From Culex pipiens pallens (taxonomy: Eukaryota; Arthropoda; Insecta; Diptera; Culicidae): a stretch of DNA of 64,000 nt. The DNA lies in NCBI RefSeq assembly GCF_016801865.2, contig NC_068937.1, positions 126,193,429 to 126,257,428 of the forward strand, read 5' to 3'. The notes under the pieces are model-generated. The model did no database searches and was not told the DNA's origin. It saw only the letters and a list, made by a program, of their open reading frames with translations. Made by a program: the position numbers and the translations under genes. Shown piece after piece: positions 35,773-46,975 of this stretch (position 1 is the first letter of the stretch; each line of letters opens with the position of its first letter).

Positions 35773-38056
35773 CAAGCATGTTTATCGTTTATATTATCGT
35801 CGATAATATTATCGTCTGTATAAATATGTACTCAAAATATGTAAAAAAATACTCAAATTTGTATAATTGGCAATATTGGTATGAAACGAAGCGATATTTT
35901 GTATGTTTTTTCGCCTCATTAAAGAATTTTCGTCAAATACTAAAATTTTCATAAAATACCGTATTTTTTCGAAAGCACTACAATTTTCATAATTTGCAAT
36001 GTGGATATCAAACGAATTGAAATTTTTTATGCTTTTTCAATTTATTAGAGTTTTTTTTTGGAAAATACTAAATATTCAAAAATTACCGTATTTTTTCCAA
36101 AATACTCAATTTTTTTAAATATGCGATGTGTTTATCATACGATTTGAAATTTCAGATGCTTTTTGATTTATTAGAGTTTTTTTTTGAAAATGCAAAAAAA
36201 ATCGCAAATCACCGTATTTTTCCGAAAAAACTCAAATTTAAAAAATATGCAATGTGGGTATCAAACGAAGAGAAATTTTTCATGCTTCGGTCATACAGCA
36301 ATTCCCCACGAAAACAGCATGATTCGAAAAAAAGTTATCCGATCGGGCTCAAAAATTTTCTAGGTGTTCCTTGGCCGAAATAATTAGACCCGTATTTTTT
36401 TGTTTGGCTATTAGGGTGACCTACGCCGTGTTAGGGTGGTCCGAAAAATGACAATTTTCGTCATTTTTCACAAAAACCACTTTTTTCAAAAAATCATATC
36501 TCGCGCCATTTCATCCGATTTTAGTTGTCTTAGGCGCAAAAGAAAGGTGGTTAGTTTGGCTATTTGGGAAAAATAGTAAAAAGTTTCAAAAATCGAGCTT
36601 AACATTTGAAAAAGTCGTATGAAAACTTAAAATGCTGTTTTGAAGGTCTCGGGACCAAAGAGCCTATGTCTGAAAATATTTTTGTCGGATTCCTCGGAAA
36701 ATTTCACATAACATATCAAAAAATGGTGAAGTTATGTTTTCAATACTCTGAGATACGATTTTTTGAAAATGAAAACTAGGTTTTTCGACGCGCCACGCGC
36801 AAAAATGGGAAAATGACGAAAACGGGAAAAAATCGACTTTTTTCACTAAAACTGCGATAACTTGAAAATTTCAGCAATGACCTATACATGTTAGGGTACT
36901 TAAATTTTTGTAATTGAAATACGCAACTTTTTCGGAACACCTAGAAAAATTTTGAGCCCGATCGGAGAACTTTTTTTTTGAATCATGCTGTTTTCGTGGG
37001 GAATTGCTGCATACATACTAATTGTATATGCTTCATATCATACACAAATTTGAAATTTTCACATAATTAATTGTTTTTAAAAAAAATACCGTATTTTGTG
37101 GTTTTTTATATTTTACAAAAAAAAGCATGAATAAAGAGAGAAAGCCTACCAATAATGAAAATTTGAGTACTTTCCAAGAAATACTGTATTTTGTGATTTT
37201 TTTTTTGTTTTCCAAAAACTCTATGAATGTGAAAAAGCAAACCAAATTTCGCTTCGTTTGAAACCCATATTGCATATTTTGAAAATTTGAGTACTTTCGA
37301 AAAAACGGTTATTTGAGAAAATTTTAGTACTTTAAAAAAAACTCTAATTAATTCAAAAAACATCTAATATTTCAATTCGTATGATTATGAATTTAAAAAA
37401 TTTAGTATTTTCCTAGAATAATGCAATTTGTGAAAATTTCAGTATTTTTCAAAAAAAAATCTGATAAGGTGAAAAAGCATGCAAAATTTCGCTTCGTTTG
37501 ATACCCATATTGCAAATTATGAAAACTTGAGTACTTTCGAAAAGATACGGTATTTTGTGAAAAAATAGTATTTTCCAAAAAACCTTCCTTAATGTGTAAA
37601 AGTAAATCAAATTTCGCTTCGTTTGATACCCATATTGCAAATTTTAAAAATTGGAGTATTTTCGAAAAATACGGTATTTTGTGAAAATTTTAGTCTTTAA
37701 CAAAAAAACTCTAATAAAGTGAAAAAGCATACAAAATTTCGCATCGTTTGATAACCATATTGCAAATTATGAGATTTGAGTACTTTCGAAAAAAATACGG
37801 TATTTTGTGAACAATTTTGAGTTCATAATTTACTTTGAAACTTACCAGATTTTCAAAAAATATATTCTTAGTAAAAGCATTGAAAATTTAACATGATATG
37901 GTTGAATTAATCGATTTTAGAAAGATTTAAAAAATGAGTTATCGTCCATTATCGGCAATAAGATTATCGCCGATAGAATTATCGAAATAAATAATAGAAC
38001 GATAGAATTATCGTTATCGTTATCGAGCCTCGATAATTTTATCGTTAACAACCTTG
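35773..38056. mobile_element. 2.28-kb element with 8-bp target-site duplication and CAAG termini
   Basis: The element is flanked by a perfect 8-bp duplication, AAAATTAC, at 35,765-35,772 and 38,057-38,064. The ends CAAGCATGTTTATCG and (inverse) CAAGGTTGTTAACGATAA form imperfect inverted repeats rich in ATTATCG. An 8-bp duplication fits the hAT or P superfamilies (inference). Inside are ~120-125-bp tandem units containing TTCGCTTCGTTTGATACCCA (37,251-37,750) and inverted copies of them at 35,870-36,290, on either side of the element at 36,294-37,012. No transposase is visible. Confidence 0.75.
36294..37012. mobile_element. MITE with ~78-bp CAGCAATTCCCC terminal inverted repeats (innermost level)
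   Basis: The left terminus (36,294-36,371) begins CAGCAATTCCCCACGAAAAC and is matched inversely at 36,935-37,012 through GGAACACCTAGAAAAATTTT. The interior is A/T-rich with no coding frame of note. CATA occurs immediately outside both ends and may be the target duplication. Confidence 0.85.
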
Positions 38057-38125
38057 AAAATTACACATTTTTTTCTGACATAAAAGATGACCCCTTCCAA
38101 GATGTAATATTACCATGATTTTTAC

Positions 38126-40098
38126 CATGATCATAATGCCTCAAGCGATAATACTTCGTGTAACTTTCAACAAGGGTCATGGAAAGCAAAAAACTTTCAC
38201 TTTTCTTTCCGATGAAAATCTTTACCGTCGATAGGCCCTACCAAACTTTGAAGATTTTACTTTTTCATCCTCGCCTGAGGGTGGTATTTTCCGATTGAAT
38301 GAAAAATTATCGACACAGCCCACTCTCTTCTTATAACTCGGTCTTCGAAGCAGGACGCGAAAAGTTTATTTTAACGAACATTGTTTGGTGAAAAAAAATC
38401 CGACAGCATCCGATCTCTGATGGGAACGAGCAAACGCGTAAGGTTTTGGCACTTTTTGAACACTCCATGGCAGTAAAAAGTTTGAGTAAAAAACAAAAAT
38501 CGCGGGAAAAGTCAAGAAATCAGGAAATTGGAATTGACGCGCGCCGGAAATCGATTGATTGTTGTTGGCTAGGGTGAAGAATGTTTGCGAAATTTGAGAT
38601 GAAGTGTGGAATTGGAATTACGAGAGTTATTCATGTTAAAAGATAATGTTGAATGTATGTCTTGTATAGTGTTCTCTTTCATCAAGGAAGAGTATCTTCA
38701 AAACATAGTTTATTTATTTTCAGAAATTCTTGGAATAAAATTTCAATATAATTAATTGTAAGTTTTTGAAAATAAGATAATTTTAGTTAGAAGACTAAAT
38801 TTTTGCCATATTTTTTTTGGTGCTTTCATCTTCAAAAGTTCTCACATTTAATTTGCCATTTTCGTGTCTTGTCTGGCCTATAATCATCATCATCATCATC
38901 ATTACCATCAAGCAGCGATCGCTTTCCCGAGCATCAACAACATTAAAAGGTATGTTTTTATATGCAGCAAACCGTTTAAAATCTACCCGCCCCTCCCTCT
39001 ACCACCACCCGTCTGTCTGTGTGAGTGGGGCAATTAACAATCCGTGGTCTCTGACGGCCTTCCCCCCCCCCCAAAAAAAAAAAACGAGGCCACAAACTTT
39101 TGCGGCCCATAATGGGCCATCGGCACGCGAACCCCTCAGAAATTTTGCCGACCGCCTCAAAACGGATTAGGTGCCTGAACTCCGAGGGGAGGGCGTGTCG
39201 TTCAGTCAAGGAAGTGGAAATGCTACGCGAATTTTAGGCTAAAGACAAACATAAACCCCGGGATGGATTAGAAGATGATCTGCCGGGCTGAGATATTAAT
39301 TATGGTGAAGGTTATGGCAAACAATTTGATTTAAGATGGTGTGGAATTAGAATTGATTTAAATGCTTTAATATTTACAAACGTGTTTCTTAAGCGACGTC
39401 TAAATTAGTCAATACGTTTCTCCAGCGATGCATAAAACGGATTTTTGTTCCCCGTTTTGCATATTTGCAGGCTCATTCAGATGGTGTCTCAATCAATTCT
39501 AGACCAGCGTACCGAACTAGTCCTTGCCTAACGAATTGCCTAACCAAAGGCGTAATTGATTGATCTTTTAGAAGCTCTTTCCTCTTGCCGAAAAAAAAAA
39601 TAAAACTCGAGAGTGACAACACTTCCTGGCAAATCGTTACCAAAACAGCACCATCAATATTCCAGCCGGCAGGATCCACCCGTTCAAAGTTTCCCCCGAA
39701 CTGATAGCTGTCTGTTGTAAATTTGATCACTTTTCATCGCCCTTCTTCCTTCCTTCCAAAAGGCAGGCCTGCAACATCGAAGTGTAAAAGTGCATCAAAT
39801 TTTCATTCTGCCAAAATAGAGTGTATCGATTGAAAAAACGTAAACTTGGTCCCAACCAGAGGAAGAAGACCGGGAAGTGCCTTCAAGTTTCGTTCCGGAG
39901 CGTTCCCGAGTCTTCTGGTTGTGTGTGTGTGTGCATGGCATCACTGACACTCAACGTGGTGAAGCTTCTGATCCGAACATGCAACATTATTTATGAAGCA
40001 TTACTTCCTGGCGCAACTGCAGGGTTTTGTGGCACAGATTGGGGGATTTGGCATTCGGCAAGTGTTGTTGAAAATGAGTTTCGATTTAAGCAAATGTG
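38126..40098. other. Unique DNA, no gene recognised
   Basis: Includes an (ATC)n run at 38,884-38,903 and a poly-C/poly-A stretch near 39,063-39,084. 38,960-39,300 and 39,470-40,090 are moderate-GC. Overlapping frames of 60-117 codons (38,817-39,170 plus; 39,473-39,730 minus) have no recognisable domain. A (TG)n run lies near 39,920. Confidence 0.5.
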
Positions 40099-41255
40099 TT
40101 TAGTTGTTGGAACCAAGTGTTGATAAAACGCATAGAAGTTAAAAGGAAGTTTTGTAATAAACAAGTGATGTTAAAACCAAGTGTTGTTGGAACCGAGTGT
40201 CGTTGATAGCAAGTGTTTTTGAAAGCAAGTGTTGTATGAACCAAGTGAATTGATGTCAAAAGGTAGTTTTGTAATAATCAAGTGTTGATAAAACCAAGTG
40301 TTTTTGAAAGCAAGTGTTGATAAAACCAAGTGTTTTTGAAAGCAAGTGTTGTTGAAACCAAGTGTTGTTGAAACCAAGTGTTGTTGAAACCCAGTGTTGT
40401 TGAAACCAAGTGTTGTTGAAACCAAGTGTTGTTGAAACCAAGTGTTGTTGAAACCAAGTGTTGTTTTAACCAAGTGTTGTTGAAAGCAAGTGTTGTTGAA
40501 AATAAGTGTTGTTGAAACCAAGTGTTTTTGAAACCAAGTGTTGTTGAAACCAAGTGTTGTTGAAACCAAGTGTTTTTGAACCAAGTGTTGTTGGAACCAA
40601 ATTTTGTAGAACGAAAGGTTTGTCGGAACCAAGTTTCGTTTAAACCAAGTGTTGTTGAAAGCAAGTGTTGTTGTAATCAAGTGTTGTTGAAACAAATAGA
40701 TGCTAAAAGAAAGTTTTGTAATAAACAAGTGTTGTTGAAACCAAGTGTCGTTAAGACAAGTGATTTTGAAATCAAGTGTTGATAAAACGAATTGATGTTA
40801 AAATGAAGTTTTGTGATAAACAAGTGATGTTAAAACCAAGTGTTGTTGAAATCAAGCGTTGTTGAAACCAAGTGTTGTTGGAATCAAATTTTGTAGAACG
40901 AAAGGTTTGTCGGAACCAAGTTTCGTTTAAACCAAGTGTTTTTGAAAGCAAGTGTTGTTGAAACAAATAGATGCTAAAAGAAAGTTTTGTAATCAACAAG
41001 TGTTGTTGGAACCAAATTTCGTATAACACAAGGGTTGTTAGAACCAAGTATGGTTGAAAGATGACGAAAGGAAGCATTGCAAATATTGTTTAAAGAAAGT
41101 ATTGTTGCAAGCAAGTGTTGTTCGAACCAAGTTTCGTTCAAAGCAAGCGTTTTAAGAATTGAATATTGTTGAAAGCAAGTTTCGTTAGATGCAAATGACG
41201 TTGAAAGAAATTCCGTTGTTTTCAAAAACAACTGTTACTCAAACCATGTGTTGTT
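40099..41255 (+). repeat. 16-bp minisatellite (TGTTGTTGAAACCAAG)n, block 1
   Basis: About 70 imperfect 16-bp units. The canonical core is at 40,320-40,580 and the units diverge toward both edges (GATGTTAAAACCAAG, AAAGGTTTGTCGGAACCAAG). A longer segment including CAAATAGATGCTAAAAG and GAACGAAAGGTTTGTCGGAA recurs at 40,600-40,710 and 40,885-41,000, showing a higher-order duplication. On the minus strand the 16-bp unit produces a 16-residue superperiod rich in N, Q, T and F (up to 185 codons open), which I regard as a repeat artefact. Confidence 0.95.
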
Positions 41256-42837
41256 AAAACGAGTTATTGCTGAAGACAAATCAAGTATTTTTAAGTTTTA
41301 TTATTGTTTTGCACCATGACTAATCATAAGATATTTCGAGTACAATCTACTTGTCTGTGACACTGTACTTGTGCTACCATCGGATAGTTTTTGAGCCAAC
41401 TACAGCTACCACAGCAGCTATTCAGCTGGCCCCGTACACCAATTTGCATAATTTTCTGTTTTCCTTTTAAGAAGATTCTGTGAAAAATTCTACCCTTTGG
41501 GAATAAGCCAGTAGATACGAATTGTTTGCTTGGGCTATAGTGAAGTGATGTTTATACATCAAAAGTTTTAAGTTATTACAAAAATGCATTATAGACTTTT
41601 CTGTTTTTATTGAAATTGAACAGGATTTCTTTTTAAATTACTTGTCCTTCAGATTCGCCGTAAATCGAAAAAAAAACTTTTCCCAGTCGATGCACTTCTT
41701 CAACAACTTCCATGAACCGTCTGGGAACTTTATCATCAAAAATTTAAACTCCTGGTTTCACTAAAGCAAACACACCATTAAAAATCCACGACTCTTCAAC
41801 CTTTTACTCGAAGCCCGGCTTGGGCTAGGTTCGACGACGTTCGCCTACGTGATGCACGCGCGGATCGGCTTCCGAAGCTATCCAATTCAATTAAAAGTTG
41901 TTCTCCGAAACACACCTGCATTGCGGTTAGAGGGCCCCATCCAGCGTCCAGCAAGAGTGTAGGGTAAACCAATGGGGTTGGGTTGTTGGAACGACCAGCA
42001 GCTTTGATTAGGGCTGGCTTACCGTTTGAAGTGGTGGATTGGTTGCCGACCCTTTTTGAGGTGGTGGAATCTACCGAAAAAGGTTGGTAGGTTTTAATTA
42101 ATGAATGAGAATTATTTGAATTAGCATTCTCGAATAAAAAGCGAACACATTTTTTGACAGAATACTTACTCAGTTTTAATTTACAGTTGCACTGCTAATT
42201 TTACACTCACTAACACTTACCTTAACATATTTCACTTTACGTACTTACCTGTAAAACTCACCTCAACATTTTCCACTCACATCTACCAGTACCTTGATCT
42301 TGAAGTCCGTAATTGAAATGCAAATCCCAAAACAAAAACTTCCTTCCCAAACTCGTGCCCACCAGCAATAATTCCTAACATCCTTTCCTTCAAATTAAAA
42401 CCCGGTTTCCGCCCATTTCCAGCCAAATTCATTACCCCCCCACTTTTCAACCCGATGAAGTTATCAAGCCCGAGGAGTTTACCGATAAAAGCAAACTTGG
42501 CCAAGTTTGCGTGAGACGCGGAAAAAACTTTACCCCGATGCGTGCAATCTGGAGCGCGGTAAACACATCCACTCGCATCGAACTCGCGTTTCAATATTTG
42601 CACATCAATCACGGTCGCTGCTGACATCCGAAGCGCAAACAGTTGGGCCGAGGAAAGTGAGCTGCTGTGAAAGGGGGGGATTTTCCCGATAAGTGATGTG
42701 ATTTCAGCGGATGTAAATTTTCCTTCCATGTTTGAGTTTGAGCAAAAGGGTTCTGATAAAATATTAAACGACTGGCGAAGATTTGCTGAACACGTTGAGC
42801 AGCAACTAATTAATTGCAAGAAAGAGCTATTGGAATC
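41256..42837. other. Unique spacer between the two minisatellite blocks
   Basis: Single-copy looking, moderate GC at 41,690-42,080 and 42,280-42,720. It holds one longer minus-strand frame (42,283-42,732, separate entry). No transposon ends recognised. Confidence 0.5.
42283..42732 (-). CDS. Unsupported hypothetical open frame, 149 codons
   Basis: The minus-strand frame starting at the ATG at 42,732 (MEGKFTSAEITSLIGKIP) and ending in FQLRTSRSRYW is the longest frame in the window that is not made of tandem repeat. An upstream in-frame extension into the 16-bp minisatellite, to 42,936, is probably spurious. I recognise no domain, signal peptide or catalytic motif. The composition is mixed hydrophobic, with Cys-poor and Gly-rich stretches (LKSGGVMNLAGNGRKPG). 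A chance open frame in moderate-GC DNA is the more likely explanation. Confidence 0.12.
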   Translation of the reverse strand, partial: NMEGKFTSAEITSLIGKIPPFHSSSLSSAQLFALRMSAATVIDVQILKREFDASGCVYRAPDCTHRGKVFSASHANLAKFAFIGKLLGLDNFIGLKSGGVMNLAGNGRKPGFNLKERMLGIIAGGHEFGKEVFVLGFAFQLRTSRSRYW

Positions 42838-43865
42838 AAAGTTTAGTTGAAGGCAAGTGTTGTTGAAAACAAGTGTTGTTGGAGATAAGTGTTGTTGAAA
42901 ACAATTGTTGTTGAAAACAAGTATTTTTGAAAGCAAGTGTTGTTAAAAACAAGTGTTTTTTTTAAACAAATGCTGTTGTAAACAAGTGTTGTTTAAACCA
43001 AGTGTTGTTGAAAACAAGTGTTAATGAAACCAAGTGTTGTTGTAAATAAGTGTTGTTGAAAGCAAGTGTTGTTTAAACCAAGTGTTGTTGAAAACAAGTG
43101 TTGTTGAAACCAAGTGTTGTTGTAAATAAGTGTTGTTGAAAGCAAGTCTTGTTGAAAGAAAGTGTTGTTGAAAGCAAGTTTTGTTGAAAACAAATATTGT
43201 TGAAAGCAACTGTTGTTAAAAACAAGTGTTGTTGAAAGAAAGTGTTGTCAAAATCAAGTATTGTTGTTCTTTAGAACAAGTATTGTTGAAAGAAAGTGTT
43301 GTTGAAAGCAAGTGTTGTTCAAAGAAAGTGTTGTTAAAAGCAAGTATAGTTTAAAGCAAGTGTTGATGAAAGCAAGTGTTGTTAAAAACAAGTGTTGTTG
43401 AAACCAAGTGTTGTTGTAAATAAGTGTTGTTGAAAGCAAGTATTGTTGAAAGAAAGTGTTGTTGAAAGCAAGTTTTGTTGAAAACAAGTGTTGTTGAAAG
43501 CAACTGTTGTTAAAAACAAGTGTTGTTGAAACCAAGTGTTGTTGAAAGCAAGTATTGTTGAAAGAAAGTGTTGTTGAAAGCAAGTGTTGTTATAAACAAG
43601 TGTTTTTGAAAGCAAGTGTTGCTGAAAATAAGTGTTGTTGAAAGCAAGTGTTGTTAAAATCAAGGGTTGTTGATAGCAAATATTATTGAAAGCAATTAAT
43701 TGACGATGAAAAGTATAGTTGGGAGTAAAACATGTTAAAAACAATCCTTTTTTTATGCCTAATGCAAGGGTCATTGAAGGCAAGTATTCTTGAAGTCAAT
43801 CGTTATGAAAAGCAAGTGTTGTTTATGCCAAGTGAGTTAAATAAGTGTTGTTGAATGCAAGTGCA
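42838..43865 (+). repeat. 16-bp minisatellite (TGTTGTTGAAAGCAAG)n, block 2
   Basis: About 63 imperfect units of the same 16-mer family as block 1, with the main variant AAAGCAAG in place of AAACCAAG plus AAAACAAG and TAAATAAG. Multi-unit segments repeat (for example the order ...AAACCAAG-TAAATAAG-AAAGCAAG... near 43,026-43,150 and 43,400-43,450). Minus-strand frames of 62-133 codons over it are artefacts. Confidence 0.95.
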
Positions 43866-44889
43866 AAGGTTTCCAAACTCGATCCCGATTTGAAGTCCAT
43901 CATCCAATTTCACTTCCAACTCCACAACAAAGCTTTTCACCACAGTTTGTAATAATTACAACAGTCAAACAAATCCTCCCCAAAACAGTCCGGATAACAC
44001 CCCGGAAGCGAGGAAGGAAGCTGGCGTGGAAGAGGTTGGCAAAAAAGTTCCGTTTCCGACGAGTTTGCCTCCGTGGCGAGGGGCTCACGAAACCAAAGTT
44101 TGATTCACAGTGTTGCCAGCAATGAAAGGCGAGTTCTGGAACTACTTTTGGGAGCGGTTCATCTAGAAGGGGTTTCTCGACACTATTCATTCAAGAGTGC
44201 AATACTTTCAATTCGCAAAAAGGTAGCAAACTATTTCAACACAGAGTTGCAACCGCGTTCGCGTGCTCTGACATTTGGGTTTTATGCAACTTTGGAAAAC
44301 TGAAATGACTGGGCAAACTTTTTCGAGGACGAATAAACAGCGCGGGCTTCGTGTTGGTTAATCTGAAATGTTGCATTTTTTCCGTGGGAAATTTTGATTG
44401 ATGGAATTGTTAGTGCAAGGGCAGCACAAACTTGCTCCGTCATTCCACACCGAGATTCGCGATTTTTCTAACTCGATTTCGATTTCACGTTTGCAAATTT
44501 TTTTGCCTAGCTTCAGGCGCAACGTAACGCTTACTGCATACCTGCAGGCGCAAAATCGGTTTAGCGTGAAGCAATTTCCGGAACAGTTTTTCCAACGCCT
44601 GTAAACATAATTATTTTCCCATCGAACCGTGTGTGTGTGTAGTGAACGAGTCACGCAAAATGTAGAAATGGCACCCGATCACGCACGGATTTGACGTACG
44701 TGTCACCACCACCGTTTGAAGGGGCGGAACGGGTTGAAATTATTCAATCACTAGTAAAGTGGAAATCAACGTGCCAGCTGCACTCAGAGAACTAAGAGAA
44801 TCTGTCAAGCACGGAAAAAAACTGGCCAAGGATAATCCAAAGTTGGGTTGAGCATCAATATCATGATTTTTTAGTATTTTTTTTTTGTA
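43866..44889. other. Unique DNA, no gene recognised
   Basis: Moderate-GC, single-copy looking. Frames of 68-98 codons on both strands overlap. A short (GT)n lies at 44,630-44,640. Nothing recognisable. Confidence 0.5.
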
Positions 44890-46395
44890 TATGTGATAAT
44901 TAAAGGAAATTTTTGTGAATGTGCGGCTATTTGTGGAAAAAATGGAATATGAATTGGAAAATGGAATATGGAATTTGTGTAAATTTGTTTGTGAATTTTC
45001 GTGAATAAGTGTGTGTTTTTGTGGGAATTTGAGTATGAATTTGTGGGAACTTGTGTGATTTTGTATGTACTCAAGAAATTTGAGTGTGAATTTGTGGGAA
45101 TTTTAGAATGAATTTTGTGGAATTGTTGTAGGTGTTTGTGGGAATCAGTGTGCGTTTTTGTGAGAATTCAAGTCGAAATTTGTGGGAACTTGTTTAATTT
45201 TTGGGATTTTCAGAATTTTGTGGGAACTTGTGTCAATTTGTGGGAACTTGTGTGATTCAGTGGGAATTGATGTGTGGAATTGTATGAGTGAAATGTGTCT
45301 GAATTTTTAGGAATTTTTTAGTGACTTTGTGCGAATTTGTGTGAATTTGTGGGAATTAGTTTGTGTTTTGTGGGAATTCAAGTTTAAATTTGTGGGAACT
45401 GGTTTGATTTTTGTGAATTTCAGAATGTATTTGTAAGAATTTATGTGCTAATTTATGAGAACTAGCTTGAATTTGTGGGAACTTATGTAAATTTGTGGAA
45501 AGCTGCTTGATTTTGTGGGAACTTGTGTGAATTTGTGGGAACTTGTGTGATTCAGTGGGAACTTGTGTGTTTCAATGGAAATTGATGAGTGGAATTTTAT
45601 GAGAAAAATGTGTCTGAATTTTTAGGATTTTTTCAGTGACTTTGTGCGAATTTGTGTGAATTTGTGGGAACTTGTGTGATTTTGTGGGAATTGTTGTAAG
45701 TGTTTGTGGGAATTAATGAGTGTTTTTGTGAGAATTCGAGTTTAAATTTGTGAGAACTCGTGTGATTTTTTGGGAATTTCAGAATTAATTTGTAAGAATT
45801 TATGTGCTAATTTATGAGAACTAGCTTGAATTTTTTGGGAACTTATGTAAATTTGTGGGAAGTTGCTTGATTTTGTGTGAATTTGTGAGAACTTGTGTGA
45901 TTAAGTGGGAATTTGGGAAATTTGATGAGGGAAATGTGTCTGATTTTTTGGAAATTTGTTAGTGACTTTGTGAGAACTTGTGTGAAAGTTTGTAAACTTT
46001 TGTGTTTTTTTTTTTAATTAGCGTGATTATGTATGTATTTGTGGGAATTTTCTTGTGAATTTGTGGAAACTTGTGTGAATTGGTGGGAATCAGTGTTGAT
46101 TGTATGTGTATTCGTGGGGATTTGTGTGTGAATTTGTGGGAAATTTCATGAACTTGTTGGTATCTGTTAGTATTTGTGTTAAAATTTGTTGTGATTTTTT
46201 GTGAATAAGATTTGTGAGTATTTGTTAGATTTTGTGGTATTAAATGCATTGGTGTGAATTTGTGGTAATATGTGGGAATAAGTGTGGGAAATGTGTGTGT
46301 ATTTATGGGTTTTTTTGGAGGTAATTTTAAGAAATTGAGTGAATTTGTTAGTATCTGTGAATATTTGTAATATAAAAAATATGGGAATTTCTGGG
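44890..46395 (+). repeat. Degenerate ~10-11-bp repeat (TTGTGGGAACT / TTGTGTGAATT), part 1
   Basis: About 1.5 kb built of variants of TTGTGNGAAYT, often alternating in ~20-bp pairs, with larger copies repeated (45,290-45,350 resembles 45,600-45,660; 45,420-45,480 resembles 45,780-45,840). It is much more diverged than the 9-mer arrays. The minus-strand frame of 223 codons (Thr/His/Pro/Asn-rich) that ends here is a consequence of the repeat. Confidence 0.88.
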
Positions 46396-46810
46396 CAGCG
46401 AAGGAATAATCATCATCAAAAGAAAATCTTTGGATGTTCATCAAGAGAAAAATCCAAAGGGAGCATGGCTCTCCTCTCTCGCGCACGAAAGATCGGTAAA
46501 AGGAATCTAAAAAAATCATCATCTTGATTATTCGGCGGAACATCTTATTCACTACTACACTTGCAAGTGTAACGTCACACGTCGAAAAATGACCTGTCAC
46601 ATTTTGTAGATGGGTAATGTGTGTAAACAAAGTGAATTAATATTTTTGAGTGGTGCTGACAAGGAAATTCACAAAAAATCATCAGCAGATTGATTTTCTT
46701 GGAGAAGTTCGGGAGCGATTTTCTTTTGCGTGATTCGCCTCCTCTCTCTTTCGCGGGTGAAGAAAGTTCGCAAGCTAAATTGATTTTTTTTCGCGATTAT
46801 TCCATCCCTG
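46396..46810. mobile_element. 415-bp hAT-like MITE inserted in the GTGGGAA repeat
   Basis: The ends CAGCGAAGGAATAATC and (inverse) CAGGGATGGAATAATC form ~16-bp imperfect inverted repeats starting CAG. They are flanked by 8-bp sequences TTTCTGGG (46,388-46,395) and TTTGTGGG (46,811-46,818), 7 of 8 identical. CAG ends with an 8-bp duplication are the hAT signature. The surrounding repeat resumes immediately on the right. Confidence 0.8.
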
Positions 46811-46975
46811 TTTGTGGGAACTAGTGCAAATTTGTGGGCATTTCTGAGCAGTTGTATGTATTAATGGGGGTTTGATGGTTCTTTGAGAATTTGTGGATTG
46901 TTTTAATTCACGGGTATTTATTAGAATTTGTGGAAATTTGGTGAATTTGAGGGAATTTTCGTACAAATTGTGGTT
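46811..46975 (+). repeat. Degenerate GTGGGAA repeat, part 2
   Basis: Continuation of the repeat of 44,890-46,395 after the MITE, with TTTGTGGGAACTAGTGCAAA, GTGGGCATTTCTGA and TTTGTGGAAATTTGGTGAAT units. Confidence 0.8.

Larger units (their letters stand above)
35632..38125. mobile_element. Second CACAG-type element, outer level of a nest
   Basis: The left end CACAGCAAAAATATGGGTAA and subterminal TTTAGAAGGTGTAATTT match the left end of the element at 7,007. The right part (TTTTCTGACATAAAAGATGA, TACCATGATTTTT) matches its right part. The terminal CTGTG is not visible, so the right end is uncertain. It is interrupted at 35,773-38,056. Confidence 0.6.

Noticed and set aside
40171..40728. 185-codon N/Q/T-rich frame that could look like a prion-like or silk-like protein
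   Set aside because: The 16-bp minisatellite explains the 16-residue period, and several frames are open at once.
45959..46630. 223-codon minus-strand frame rich in T, H, P and N
   Set aside because: Most of it is translation of the GTGGGAA repeat, and its first third lies in the hAT-like MITE.
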